Positions 1 to 8,571 of a stretch of DNA of 64,000 nt are shown piece by piece. The stretch is from JAGVSR01 sp963742405. Its GTDB lineage: Bacteria > Pseudomonadota > Alphaproteobacteria > Rhizobiales > Hyphomicrobiaceae. The position numbers were made by a program, and so were the translations under genes. The stretch is from NCBI GenBank assembly GCA_963742405.1, contig CAVUMB010000007.1, forward strand, positions 310,001 to 374,000, in the 5' to 3' direction. How positions within the stretch are numbered: position 1 is the first letter of the stretch; each line of letters opens with the position of its first letter. The notes under the pieces are model-generated. The model did not search any database. It saw only the letters and a list, made by a program, of their open reading frames with translations, and was not told where the DNA came from.

Positions 1-350
1 ATCATCTGCTCCTGCAGATCCTCGCGGGCGATACGGAGTGCGCGGACAGGCGTGCGAGCTACAACAGTGGACGAATGGCGGGTCTCGATCAGCATGGCCA
101 TTTCGCCAATCAGCGATCCCGGTGGCACGGCCTCTGCCGGCTCGGACATGCCAGGACCTGCAATCCGCACAGCATCACCCGAAACAATGATGATCGCGGC
201 GTCACCATCTTCGTCTTCGCGAATGATGACGTCGCCGGGCTTATAGACAACGCGATAGGCGCGACGCGCGATTTCGGTGATTTGCAGTGGACGCAAACCC
301 TGGAAAATGTCGAGCTTCAGCATCGGCTGCACAAACGTGTCGATCGCCAT
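1..350 (-). CDS. Cyclic nucleotide-binding (Crp/cNMP-type) regulatory protein, partial
   Basis: The C-terminal part runs off the left edge. The visible 116 residues form a cNMP-binding beta roll: an opening MLKLDIFQGL segment, a V-Y-K-P-G-D-V-I-I-R-E-D-E-D-G-D turn, and the phosphate-binding-cassette-like stretch G-S-L-I-G-E-M-A-M-L followed by T-R-H-S-S-T-V-V-A. The cassette Arg/Ser pattern is only partly canonical, so a bound nucleotide cannot be assumed. The ATG at 350 is chosen because homology to the fold starts there, although the frame is open further upstream. It lies downstream of the response regulator gene on the same strand, 189 bp away, so the two may be co-transcribed. Whether a DNA-binding domain follows cannot be seen. 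Confidence 0.8.
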   Translation of the reverse strand, partial: MAIDTFVQPMLKLDIFQGLRPLQITEIARRAYRVVYKPGDVIIREDEDGDAAIIIVSGDAVRIAGPGMSEPAEAVPPGSLIGEMAMLIETRHSSTVVARTPVRALRIAREDLQEQM

Positions 351-539
351 GATCCAGGTTCCACACACTTCGCAGCGCCACTGTCGGGCGCCGCCAATAA
401 TCACCACGAGACGGTCCCCTGATTCGGAACACGTGGTCCAGTGGGCTGTGGATGGGTCTGGGGATAGACGGTTGACGAACAATATAAGACGGCGCGCAGT
501 AGTCGGCTCCGCGCCAGTCAAATCGGCTCGCGCATACCG

Positions 540-1223
540 TTAGGGAGCAAGCCGGTAGCCACCGCTCTCAGTCAGCAAAATCTCCGCGTTTGATGGGTCT
601 TTTTCGATCTTCTGTCGCAGTCGGTAGATATGCGTCTCAAGAGTGTGCGTCGTCACGCCGGCATTGTAACCCCAGACCTCAAGAAGCAGCGTGTCGCGCG
701 GCACGACCTTGTCACCCGCCCGATAGAGAAACTTGAGGATCGACGTTTCTTTCTCCGTCAGCCGCACCTTGCTGCCTTTGTCGTCGAGCAGGATCTTCGC
801 CGCCGGTTTGAAAGTGTACGGGCCGATTGAGAATATTGCATCCTCGCTCTGCTCATGCTGACGCAACTGAGCCCTGATCCGGGCCAACAGCACGGCAAAT
901 TTGAATGGCTTCGTGATGTAGTCATTGGCGCCTGAGTCGAGACCAAGGATCTGGTCGGCATCGGAATCATTCGCCGTCAGCATGATGATCGGTGATTTGA
1001 AGCCGCCTTTGCGCAGTTGCTTGACCGCTTCTCGCCCGTCCATGTCGGGCAGATTGACATCGAACACGAGAAGGTCCGGTTGATCGGCGCGAGCGCGTTC
1101 GATCCCCTTCGTCGCATTGTTGGCGTCGAAGACGTCGAACTCGTCATAAAGCGATAGTTGATCCTTCAGCGAGCCGCGCAGATCCTCGTCGTCGTCGACG
1201 AGCAGGATACGGCGTGCAGTCAT
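540..1223 (-). CDS. OmpR/PhoB-family response regulator
   Basis: This is a 227-residue two-component response regulator. The receiver domain (about 1-120) has the acidic cluster D10-D12, the phospho-acceptor D55 in V-F-D-V-N-L-P, T83 and K105 in Y-I-T-K-P-F. The winged-helix DNA-binding domain (about 130-227) has the usual R-L-T-E-K-E and T-L-E-T-H-I-Y-R-L-R-Q-K-I signature of the PhoB/OmpR family. No histidine kinase gene lies beside it, so its signal is unknown. The downstream gene on the same strand codes for a cyclic-nucleotide-binding protein. All catalytic residues are present, so it should be phosphorylatable. Confidence 0.9.
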   Translation of the reverse strand: MTARRILLVDDDEDLRGSLKDQLSLYDEFDVFDANNATKGIERARADQPDLLVFDVNLPDMDGREAVKQLRKGGFKSPIIMLTANDSDADQILGLDSGANDYITKPFKFAVLLARIRAQLRQHEQSEDAIFSIGPYTFKPAAKILLDDKGSKVRLTEKETSILKFLYRAGDKVVPRDTLLLEVWGYNAGVTTHTLETHIYRLRQKIEKDPSNAEILLTESGGYRLAP

Positions 1224-1378
1224 TATGTGCCTCTCAGTGTCTCGGAAATTTCGTCCCCCGGCGCGGCGGCTGCACCGCTGGGTCCGGCTCCCGCCGGGTC
1301 GCTTTTATCCGTTTTTTTGACATTAAGCTCAGGCGCCCCTGGCAGGGCGAGCTTTGACAAGTTATCGCGAGAAGGAAA

Positions 1379-1912
1379 ATGATGAGAAAGCCGCGACGAG
1401 GTCAACTGTTTGTGAGAGCGATATCGCGCGCAGCCACCCGGGGTGTCCTGGTGGTCGCCGGCCAGACCCTGCCGTGCGCGCTTGGCCGGACCGGTTGCCG
1501 CGCGCTCAAACGAGAGGGCGACGGCGCAACCCCGTCCGGTATCTATCGGCTCGAAAGTGTCATGTACCGCCCCGACCGTTACCCCCGCCCGCGCACTGGT
1601 TTGCCCCTCCAGATTATGTCACCCGCCGATGGCTGGTGCGATGCCGCGACCGACCGCAACTACAATCGTCGCATCCGCCACCCCTATCCCGCATCCGCCG
1701 AAAAGATGTGGCGGACCGACAGTCTCTACGACACCGTTGTCGTGCTCGACTGCAATCGCCGCCCGCGCATTCGCGGCCGTGGCAGCGCCATCTTTATGCA
1801 TGTCGCCCGGCCAGGTTTTGCTCCGACGGAAGGCTGCATCGCTCTACGCCGGCCCGACCTTCTGCGCGTGCTGTCGTATCTGCGGTCCGGCGCGCGCATC
1901 CACATTCCATGA
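1379..1912 (+). CDS. L,D-transpeptidase catalytic domain (YkuD) family protein
   Basis: This 177-residue protein carries the YkuD signature near its C terminus: H141 in I-F-M-H-V and the catalytic C153 in P-T-E-G-C-I-A-L. Members form 3-3 cross-links in peptidoglycan or attach proteins to it. I see no clear signal peptide, only a short moderately hydrophobic stretch near residues 20-33, so export is unproven. A second ATG follows immediately, so the start could be 1382. It is convergent with amtB, and the T-rich amtB terminator lies only 13 bp past its stop. Confidence 0.8.
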   Translation: MMRKPRRGQLFVRAISRAATRGVLVVAGQTLPCALGRTGCRALKREGDGATPSGIYRLESVMYRPDRYPRPRTGLPLQIMSPADGWCDAATDRNYNRRIRHPYPASAEKMWRTDSLYDTVVVLDCNRRPRIRGRGSAIFMHVARPGFAPTEGCIALRRPDLLRVLSYLRSGARIHIP

Positions 1913-1925
1913 AATTCAATGACGC

Positions 1926-1961
1926 AAAAAAAAGACCCGGAGCGCTTGCGCGGTCCAGGTC
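1926..1961 (-). terminator. Rho-independent terminator of glnK-amtB
   Basis: Read on the minus strand, an 8-bp stem (GACCTGGA with TCCGGGTC, one G-U pair) encloses a GCGC-AA-GCGC inner stem and is followed by eight T residues. A second, very stable hairpin lies between this and the amtB stop, at 2010-2042 (GGCGGCCCGC with GCGGGCCGCC, 13-base loop). It has no T run. Confidence 0.8.
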
Positions 1962-2049
1962 CAGGCAGGAGCACGTCTAGGGGAAGGCCGTGCTCGGGAG
2001 AAACATGCAGGCGGCCCGCGAGATCGAAGCCTGCGGGCCGCCCTCAAAC

Positions 2050-3535
2050 TTAGTAGTTGTACGCGCGCTCGCCGTGATCCGTGATGTCGAGGCCTTCGCG
2101 CTCCTTCTCTTCGGAAGGACGAGCGCCGACGATGACGTTGACGAGCGTGAAGAGGATCGCCGAGCCGACACCCGACCACAGCAGGGTCCAGCCGACAGCC
2201 TTGGCTTGCGCCGTGACCTGGAAGACCATGTCGTAGGCAGCCGTCGTCAATTCGCCTGGCTTGGAGATGTAGTCCGGGATACCCGTGCCGCCGAAGTCGG
2301 GGTTGACGAGGAGGCCCGTCGCGATGGCGCCGATGATGCCGCCGACGCAGTGGATGCCGAACACGTCGAGGCTGTCGTCGTAGCCGAGAGCGTGCTTGAT
2401 CGCCGTGCAGAAGACGAAGCAGACGATCGGCACGACCAGGCCGAGGACGATCGAGCCCATGACGCCGGCGAAACCGCAAGCCGGTGTGATCGCGACGAGG
2501 CCGGCGACGACACCCGACACGAGGCCGAGCAGCGACGGTTTGCCTTTGGCGAGCCACTCCACGATCATCCACGACAGGCCAGCAGCGGCCGTCGCGACGA
2601 ACGTGTTGATCATCACCTGACCGGCGAAAGCGTTGGCTTCGAGGTTCGAGCCGACGTTGAAGCCGAACCAGCCGACCCACAGCAGCGCGGCGCCGATCAT
2701 GCACATCGTCAGCGAGTGCGGAGGCATGGCTTCCTTGCCGATAACCGACGCGCTTGCCGAGCAGAATGCAGCAGACAAGGCCAGCAATACCGGCGTTGAT
2801 GTGCACCACGGTGCCGCCGGCGAAGTCGAGAGCGCCCCACTTGAAGATGAGGCCCGCGTCGGCGAGAACGCCGTCGAGTGCAGCCTGTGCAGCGATCTTT
2901 GCATCGCCTTCTGCGGCGGCGGCAACGGCCTTGGCGGCGTTACCGAAGGCATCGGGACCACCCCAGTACCAGACCATGTGGGCGATCGGGAAGTAGATGA
3001 ACGTGACCCACAGCGCCATGAACAGCAGCACGGCCGAGAACTTCATGCGCTCGGCGATCGCGCCGAGGATGAGCGCCGGCGTGATGGCCGCGAAGGTCAT
3101 CTGGAAGCACGATGTAGACATATTCCGGAATGTAGACGCCGTTGGAGAACGTCGCCGCGAGCGACGTCGACGTCGACGCCCGACAGGAAGACCTTGCCGA
3201 AGCCGCCGACGAAGTCGTTGAGCGCGCCGCCGTTGGTGAAGGCCATCGAGTACCCGTAGGTCACCCAGATGATCATCACGAGGCACATCGTGGCGAACAC
3301 CTGCATGCACATCGACAGCATGTTCTTGGTGCGCACCAGACCGCCGTAGAACAGCGCCAGGCCGGGCACGGTCATGAGCAGCACGAGCACGGTGCAGATC
3401 ATCATCAAGGCCATGTCGCCCTTGTTCGGGTGTCGGCGGCGCCGCGTCCTGCGCCAGGGCGGGAACCGCCAGCATGGCAAGAGCCGCCGCGGCGCCCGCG
3501 AGGCGGCCGGTGCAGCTTGGTAGGACTAACTTCAT
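2050..3535 (-). CDS. amtB: Ammonium transporter AmtB (frameshifted in this sequence)
   Basis: This is an ammonium channel of the Amt family. The reading frame is broken four times, near 3428-3430, 3170, 3110 and 2740. Removing one base at each point gives one 493-residue protein. It starts with a signal peptide (hydrophobic core, A-L-A-Q cleavage), followed by P-G-L-A-L-F-Y-G-G-L, S-N-G-V-Y-I-P-E-Y-V-Y, C-F-Q-M-T-F-A-A-I, the H-I-N-A-G pore region and the F-G-I-H-C-V-G-G pore His segment. The C-terminal tail needed for GlnK docking is present. It sits 49 bp after glnK, the standard glnK-amtB operon. Every break is a single extra base inside well-conserved sequence, so I read it as an intact gene with sequencing errors. 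Confidence 0.88.
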
Positions 3536-3584
3536 TTGGTAACTCCCCAGTTATGGATGCTATTGCGAAACGGTCGGAATGAGA

Positions 3585-3924
3585 TCAGAGCGCCTCGTCG
3601 TCGGATTCGCCGGTGCGGATGCGGACGGTGTTTTCGATGGGCGAGACGAAGATCTTGCCGTCGCCGATCTGGCCGGTTTTGGCGGCCCGGGTGATGGCCT
3701 CGATCGCCTTGGCGAGCGAGAGCGGACGGCACCACCGCCTCGATCTTCACCTTCGGCAGGAAGCTGACGGCATATTCGGCGCCACGGTAGATTTCCGTGT
3801 GGCCCTTCTGGCGACCGTAACCCTTGACCTCGGTCACGGTCATGCCCTGCAGGCCAAGCTCGGTCAGTGCGGCGCGGACCTCCTCCAGCTTGAATGGCTT
3901 GATGATCGCAGTGATGAGTTTCAT
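3585..3924 (-). CDS. glnK: PII nitrogen regulatory protein GlnK (frameshifted in this sequence)
   Basis: This PII signal transducer binds 2-oxoglutarate and ATP/ADP and blocks AmtB when nitrogen is ample. The N-terminal part reads M-K-L-I-T-A-I-I-K-P-F-K, then the T-loop with the uridylylation Tyr in R-G-A-E-Y. An extra base near 3724 breaks the frame. Beyond it the C-terminal part continues in the next frame with T-G-Q-I-G-D-G-K-I-F-V and R-I-R-T-G-E-S. The corrected protein is 112 residues, the family's usual length. The ATG at 3924 is preceded by a GGGGG ribosome-binding site. An upstream in-frame start at 3969 would add a non-homologous extension and is rejected. A sigma54-type promoter lies about 105 bp upstream. 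Confidence 0.92.
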
Positions 3925-4028
3925 CTGAGCACCCCCTTTTAAGTCATATGGCCCGCGGCCCGCTTGCACGCGGGCATGGCCTTTTCCGCTTTCGGACCCG
4001 CAAAGATCCGCAAAACGCCGAATAAGGA

Positions 4029-4045
4029 GTCAAGTCCTGTGCCAG
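4029..4045 (-). promoter_or_regulatory. Probable sigma54 (RpoN) promoter of glnK-amtB
   Basis: On the minus strand the sequence is CTGGCAC, five bases (AGGAC), then TTGA. The sigma54 consensus is TGGCAC-N5-TTGC, so the -24 element is perfect and the -12 element has one mismatch (A for C). A TTGGTGC NtrC-type half site lies upstream near 4054-4061. Known NtrC/RpoN control of glnK-amtB in proteobacteria supports the call. Confidence 0.5.
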
Positions 4046-4165
4046 TTTCGGGATTTGGTGCTAACCTAATGAAAACGATTGACTTAATGTTGTGCAGCTT
4101 GACTCCGGCAGGGCTCCAAAGCCGTCGGACAGCACAAATAATATGCAGTTTAACTCAACAGCCCA

Positions 4166-5062
4166 TTATTTGACCACGAACGCCGTGTTCCGGCGGCGGA
4201 TCAACCCTTCTTGTGCGACCGACGCAATCAGTCGGCCTTGGCGGTCGAAAAACGAACCGCGGCAAAAACCTCGAGCGGCGTGGGTCGTCGGGCTGTCTTG
4301 GGCGTAGAGCAGCCAATCGTCGGCCCGGAATGGCCGGTGCAGCCACATGGCGTGATCGAGGCTGGCGAGTTGGATTTGCGGATCGAACAGCACCTTGCCG
4401 TGGGCAATCAGCGCCGTATCGAGCAATGTGAAATCCGAGGCGTAGGCGAGCACGCACTGATGGACCGCAAGGTCGTCCGGCAGAACACCGGCCGCCCGCA
4501 TCCAGATGGCCTGCTGCGGTTCGGCCGGTTCGTTGCTGAGATACCGGCGAACGTCGACCGGCTTCATCTCGATTGGTCGCTCGCGGCTCCAGTAGCTTCG
4601 CATGTTATCGGGCAGCTTATCGACGAAGCGCGCAATCAGCTCCTGCGCGCTTGGCAGCGCCTCGGGTGGCGGCACGTCCGGCATTTTCGCTTGATGCTCG
4701 AACCCATCCTCCGGACGGTGAAAGGAGACGCTCATGGTAAAGATGACCCGACCGTGCTGGATCGCTTTCACGCGCCGGGTCGAGAAGCTGCCGCCGTCCC
4801 GGGTCCGCTCCACGTCATAGATCAAAGGGTGCTGGGGATCGCCGGCAAGCAGGAAATAGCCGTGCAGCGAATGCGCAGCCCGCCCCTCCTCAACGGTCCG
4901 CCATGCCGCGACCAGCGCCTGGCCGAGGACCTGTCCACCGAATACGCGTTGCCAACCGTCCGACGGGCTGCGACCGCGAAACAAATTTTGCTCCAGCCGC
5001 TCCAGATCCAGGATCGACAGGAGCGACGCCAAAGCGGGGGATGTGGGGGACGTATCGGACAT
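4166..5062 (-). CDS. tesB: Acyl-CoA thioesterase II
   Basis: This 298-residue TesB-type double hot-dog thioesterase hydrolyses acyl-CoA to free acid and CoA. Recognisable segments are the N-terminal F-R-G-R-S-P-S-D-G-W-Q-R-V-F-G-G-Q-V-L-G-Q-A core, H-G-Y-F-L, the D-G-G-S-F-S-T-R-R-V strand, and in the second repeat Y-A-S-D-F-T-L-L-D-T and S-L-D-H-A-M-W-L-H-R-P-F. The ATG at 5062 (M-S-D-T-S-P) is preferred over the upstream one at 5137, which would overlap the divergent hydroxylase gene. The physiological acyl-CoA is unknown. Confidence 0.9.
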   Translation of the reverse strand: MSDTSPTSPALASLLSILDLERLEQNLFRGRSPSDGWQRVFGGQVLGQALVAAWRTVEEGRAAHSLHGYFLLAGDPQHPLIYDVERTRDGGSFSTRRVKAIQHGRVIFTMSVSFHRPEDGFEHQAKMPDVPPPEALPSAQELIARFVDKLPDNMRSYWSRERPIEMKPVDVRRYLSNEPAEPQQAIWMRAAGVLPDDLAVHQCVLAYASDFTLLDTALIAHGKVLFDPQIQLASLDHAMWLHRPFRADDWLLYAQDSPTTHAARGFCRGSFFDRQGRLIASVAQEGLIRRRNTAFVVK

Positions 5063-5147
5063 GACGCTTCCAGTCAGGGATGCTATCCAGAAATATTGTA
5101 GTCCATTGGCAAACGAGGTCGACGGCGTGTCAAGCAAGGCGGGCTCG

Positions 5148-6386
5148 ATGTCCTCACCTGTCTCCCATTATGACGTCATCATTTCCGGGGCGAGCGCGGC
5201 CGGTTTGTCGCTGGCCCTGGCGCTGGCGGAAGCCGCCGAAGGCGAACTTCGTATTGCGCTCATAGATCGCGCTTGGCCGCCTCCCTCCAGCAAAGATGAC
5301 GTGCGTGCCTACGCTTTTTCGGCTGCGTCGCGACATATGTTGCAGGCACTCGGCCTTTGGAAAGCCGTCTCGCCACATGCGCAGCCCGTGTATCGCATCG
5401 AACTCACCGACAGCCGTCTCGACGATGGCATCCGGCCCGTGGTCCTCACCTACGACAACATCATCGATGATGGCGAGCCCGCGACCCATATCGTCCCTGC
5501 GTCCGAAATCGTCGCGGCCCTGGCCGTCCGCGTCGCCGAATACCTTTGCATCGACCGCTTTGCTCCCGCCGATGTGGCACACTTCGCAGCGGACGCGTCT
5601 GGGGTTTCGCTGAGCCTCGCGGATGACCGGCGCCTGCGTGCGCGCTTGCTGGTGTCGGCCGAGGGCCGGCAGTCCGCGCTGCGCCAACAAGCCGGCATCA
5701 AAATTATTGGCTGGCCGTACGCGCAAACAGGAATCGTAACCTGGGTCGCCCACGAACGCCCGCACGAGGGCACCGCTGTGCAGCACTTCCTCCCCGCCGG
5801 CCCGTTCGCCATCCTGCCGCTCACGGGCAATCGCTCGTGCATCACCTGGAGCGAAGACACAGCCGAAGCTCGCCGTATCCTGTCCCTCGACGATGCGTCT
5901 TTCGTTGCCGAAGTCGAAAAGAGATTTGGCGGTCGCCTGGGCGCAGTCACGATGGTGGCCGGCCGCCAGTCATGGCCGCTGTCCATGCACCTCGCCCGAT
6001 CCTATGTCGCAGACCGGTTCGCGCTAGTCGGCGACGCTGCGCATGGCGTGCATCCGATTGCTGGCCAAGGACTCAATCTGGCATTGCGCGATGCCGCCGC
6101 CCTGGCTGAAGTGTTGATCGACGCCTTGCGCCTTGGATTGGACCCGGGCAGCGCCGAGATCCTGTCGCGGTATGAGCGCTGGCGGCGGTTCGACAGCACG
6201 GTTTCGGCCGCGACGTTCGATGGCCTCAACCGCATCTTTTCATCGGACAACACCGTTGTCCGCGCAGTCCGCGACGTCGGTCTCGGTCTTGTTGACCGGC
6301 TGCCGGCCGTCAAACAGGCGCTGGTGACGCAAGCCGCTGGCTTGTCGGGCGATTTACCCCGGCTTTTGCGCGGCGACCCGATTTGA
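5148..6386 (+). CDS. UbiH/UbiF/Coq6-family FAD-dependent hydroxylase
   Basis: This 412-residue flavoprotein monooxygenase is probably involved in ubiquinone ring hydroxylation. The N-terminal Rossmann fold reads V-I-I-S-G-A-S-A-A-G-L, where one Gly of the usual GxGxxG is replaced by Ser/Ala. The second FAD motif is clear: F-A-L-V-G-D-A-A-H-G-V-H-P-I-A-G-Q-G-L-N-L-A-L-R-D. The middle D-G motif is degenerate. The start at 5148 puts the dinucleotide fold at residues 8-18. An upstream ATG at 5043 overlaps the divergent tesB and is less likely. The exact ring position it hydroxylates cannot be told from sequence. Confidence 0.83.
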   Translation: MSSPVSHYDVIISGASAAGLSLALALAEAAEGELRIALIDRAWPPPSSKDDVRAYAFSAASRHMLQALGLWKAVSPHAQPVYRIELTDSRLDDGIRPVVLTYDNIIDDGEPATHIVPASEIVAALAVRVAEYLCIDRFAPADVAHFAADASGVSLSLADDRRLRARLLVSAEGRQSALRQQAGIKIIGWPYAQTGIVTWVAHERPHEGTAVQHFLPAGPFAILPLTGNRSCITWSEDTAEARRILSLDDASFVAEVEKRFGGRLGAVTMVAGRQSWPLSMHLARSYVADRFALVGDAAHGVHPIAGQGLNLALRDAAALAEVLIDALRLGLDPGSAEILSRYERWRRFDSTVSAATFDGLNRIFSSDNTVVRAVRDVGLGLVDRLPAVKQALVTQAAGLSGDLPRLLRGDPI

Positions 6387-6392
6387 CCCGCT

Positions 6393-6977
6393 TTACTTTG
6401 CTGCCGCTGCTTTCGACGACCCAGGCGCGTAGGCAATACCGTCTTTGCGCTCGATCAGACGTGCCGCGCTGGCGCTGTAGGGATGTACTTCGTCAGTCGC
6501 GCCCGCCGGCCCAATGAGTGGACGGCTTTCATTGTGCCATCGGAAGATGCCGCCCTGAAGGTTATAGACACCATCCGCGCCATATTGTTTCGCAACGTCC
6601 CCGATCCGATCAGCAAGCGTTGAACTGCGTTGTCCAACAGAGCAGTACACCACAATCGTCTTGCCCGCGATCTGCCCGCCCAGCGTCGCCTTGAACTGCG
6701 CTGCAGACAAGCCCGGATCGACGCGCTGCGCACCCGCGATGTGGCTCACCGCAAATTCTTGCTCGCTGCGCACATCGAGGATAACCACGCCCGTGCCGCT
6801 TTTCTCCAGTTTGTCGAGGTCGGCGGGCGCGACGAGTGGAACTTTTGGAAAAGTTCTTCGCAGTTCGGCTTCGACGCCCGACAGAGGCGATGCCGTATCG
6901 GCCTGGACCGGTGCATTCGTGCCAAGCGCCAGCGATACCGAAGCTAGAAAGAGCCAGGATATAAACATCTTACGCAT
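6393..6977 (-). CDS. Exported rhodanese-like domain protein
   Basis: This 194-residue protein has an N-terminal signal peptide (M-R-K-M-F, hydrophobic core, cleavage near A-P-V-Q-A-D) followed by a single rhodanese domain. The domain shows V-I-L-D-V-R-S-E-Q-E-F and the active-site loop V-Y-C-S-V-G-Q-R-S with the catalytic Cys. Periplasmic single-domain rhodaneses handle sulfane sulfur, but substrates are rarely known. Only 2 bp separate it from the rimM stop, so it is very likely co-transcribed with rimM. Confidence 0.82.
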   Translation of the reverse strand: MRKMFISWLFLASVSLALGTNAPVQADTASPLSGVEAELRRTFPKVPLVAPADLDKLEKSGTGVVILDVRSEQEFAVSHIAGAQRVDPGLSAAQFKATLGGQIAGKTIVVYCSVGQRSSTLADRIGDVAKQYGADGVYNLQGGIFRWHNESRPLIGPAGATDEVHPYSASAARLIERKDGIAYAPGSSKAAAAK

Positions 6978-6979
6978 TG

Positions 6980-7540
6980 CTACTCCTTGATCGGCTCGAT
7001 TTCATCGGCAGCCGCTTCTGTAGCCTCTGCGTCGACATATGCGGGGACCACGACGGTAACGCGGCCCGCTGCCAAATCGATGTTGGGAACTGCCGCGTCG
7101 GTGAATGGAAGAAGAAGCGTTTCGCGCTCCTGTGGCCGCGCAATTTCCATAAGATCACCCGCGCCGAAATTAACGACCCCGAGAACCGAGCCCACTTCCG
7201 CGCCACTGGCATCGACCACCGTGAGCCCCGCAAGATCCTCATGGTAATACGCGCCAGGCTCCAACTCGGGCAGCGAACGGCGTGTCACGTAGAGGCCGAT
7301 GTTACGTAACTTCTCCGCCGCTGTTCGATCTTCCACTCCCTTGAACCGCGCGATGACGGCCTTGGGCGTGATCCGCAATCCTGCAATCGTGAATGAGCGT
7401 TTTCCGGTCTTGTCCGAGAGCGGGCCATACGCAGCGATGTCGGCCGGGTTCTCGGTGAAGGTACGGATCGAAACTTCGCCGCGGATCCCGTGCGCTGCAC
7501 CGATCTCGCCAAGGAGGATGAGACGGTTAGGATCGGTCAT
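6980..7540 (-). CDS. rimM: 16S rRNA processing protein RimM
   Basis: RimM is the 30S maturation factor that binds ribosomal protein S19. The 186-residue protein has the N-terminal RimM beta barrel (L-G-E-I-G-A-A-H-G-I-R-G-E-V) and the PRC-barrel domain (Y-Y-H-E-D-L-A-G-L-T-V), ending L-L-L-P-F-T. The ATG at 7540 fits the family start. A longer open frame to 7606 has no support. It belongs to the classic ffh-rpsP-rimM-trmD block, but here two extra genes separate it from rpsP. No trmD or rplS follows, and a rhodanese gene takes their place. Confidence 0.93.
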   Translation of the reverse strand: MTDPNRLILLGEIGAAHGIRGEVSIRTFTENPADIAAYGPLSDKTGKRSFTIAGLRITPKAVIARFKGVEDRTAAEKLRNIGLYVTRRSLPELEPGAYYHEDLAGLTVVDASGAEVGSVLGVVNFGAGDLMEIARPQERETLLLPFTDAAVPNIDLAAGRVTVVVPAYVDAEATEAAADEIEPIKE

Positions 7541-7577
7541 GGTTCGAGGGTTCCCAAGAATCAGAATAGAGATCGCG

Positions 7578-8153
7578 TTAGCTCGGCAGTGGTCCGAGGT
7601 AGGCAAGCGTCAAACCGAAAGGCCTCCCGGCGACTTCAGCGACTGTCGAGGCGACTGGACCCGGCCGGACGAGATCGGCGATGACTTCGACGATCGCTCC
7701 GGCCTCGCCGGCGGCAAGGCCAGTCACCAGTTCACCCGCCGGCGGCACGCGCAACCAGACATGGAAATGATTGGTCTGCCGCACAGTGTCAAATCGATAC
7801 GTGCCCTCGAAGGTGCCGCCCCCGTTGTCGGAGCCAACGATGCGACCCGCCTTCAGCAAGGCCACGGCGTCGCCGGTAACGGCCTCCACGCCGTCAGCGA
7901 CCGATGCCGCGTAGCTGAGGCTGTATAAACCGTCGTCAACGCCCGGCTGGTCGGTTCTCAGCCGGGCGATCTCCGCCGCCCGCCGCGGGGGTTCGCAGGT
8001 CTGCAACATGCGCAGATACGCCTTGACCGGACCGGGTATGCCAACGGTGCCGGTCGCCCATAAGCTCACCGTTCGCGGCGAGACATCAAGGAGTTGAGCA
8101 AATTCAATTTGTTTCAGCCCGAGACGATCGAGAACCCGCTTCAATCCGCTCAT
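7578..8153 (-). CDS. XRE-type HTH protein with a GrlR-like C-terminal domain
   Basis: This 191-residue protein begins with a Cro/XRE helix-turn-helix (about 1-50: L-K-Q-I-E-F-A-Q-L-L-D-V-S-P-R-T-V-S-L-W). It ends with a region resembling the GrlR fold (about 75-190): D-G-L-Y-S-L-S-Y, then L-L-K-A-G-R-I-V-G-S-D-N-G-G-G-T-F-E-G-T-Y. GrlR is a lipocalin-like regulator first known from type III secretion control, but related domains occur widely in alphaproteobacteria. No secretion genes are near. The combination suggests a ligand-sensing repressor, which is inference. It lies between rpsP and rimM on the same strand. Confidence 0.65.
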   Translation of the reverse strand: MSGLKRVLDRLGLKQIEFAQLLDVSPRTVSLWATGTVGIPGPVKAYLRMLQTCEPPRRAAEIARLRTDQPGVDDGLYSLSYAASVADGVEAVTGDAVALLKAGRIVGSDNGGGTFEGTYRFDTVRQTNHFHVWLRVPPAGELVTGLAAGEAGAIVEVIADLVRPGPVASTVAEVAGRPFGLTLAYLGPLPS

Positions 8154-8220
8154 GACCAGTGTTCAGCAAAGGCTAGGCCAGATTTTGCATAACACCTTCA
8201 TGATTTGAACAATCAATCGT

Positions 8221-8469
8221 TCAGCTACCACCAGCGATCTGGACGACAAACCGCAGACCCACTGCCGTAGCGGAGATTGCGGTCGCCAGCGCGGCCCGCG
8301 CATTGAGGATTTGATTGCGATTGAAGGCCGTAACGATGCGATTGATGTCGTGTTCGTCGATGACCTCTTTTCGCTGGACGCGCCGAAGCGATTTACCGCT
8401 CGCCATGAACCAGAGGATTGCGGAGATAAATGCCGCCACCATGGCGATGACGTCAAATACAAGGGTCAC
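8221..8469 (-). CDS. Small two-helix membrane protein, unknown function
   Basis: This predicted 82-residue protein has an N-terminal membrane helix (V-I-A-M-V-A-A-F-I-S-A-I-L-W-F), a charged middle (K-S-L-R-R-V-Q-R-K-E-V-I-D-E-H) and a second hydrophobic helix at the C terminus. I chose the GTG at 8469, preceded by CGGGAG. The open frame extends to a GTG at 8532, but that start would lie inside the stem of the rpsP terminator (8518-8543). No family is recognised. Its terminator-separated position means it probably has its own promoter. Confidence 0.5.
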   Translation of the reverse strand: MTLVFDVIAMVAAFISAILWFMASGKSLRRVQRKEVIDEHDINRIVTAFNRNQILNARAALATAISATAVGLRFVVQIAGGS

Positions 8470-8517
8470 GGTGCGGCTCCCGAAGTGCTGCTGCTTATTC
8501 TGTTCTTGGCACCATCG

Positions 8518-8543
8518 AAAAAAAGGGGGCACGGGGCCCCCTT
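8518..8543 (-). terminator. Rho-independent terminator downstream of rpsP
   Basis: On the minus strand, AAGGGGG pairs with CCCCCTT across a 7-base loop, and the run of T residues continues to 8518. It ends the ffh-...-rpsP transcript before the small membrane gene and rimM. Confidence 0.85.
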
Positions 8544-8571
8544 CTCTGGACCGAGCTGAAACTCAGCGAAC

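Noticed and set aside
1990..2799. A 269-codon plus-strand frame opposite amtB
   Set aside because: It is rich in Arg, Asp and His with no domain; amtB occupies the other strand.
2050..3535. amtB (and typA, pheS, ndh, gpmA, dapB) as pseudogenes
   Set aside because: Each break is a single base inside otherwise perfectly conserved sequence, and several of these genes are essential. Sequencing error explains the pattern better.
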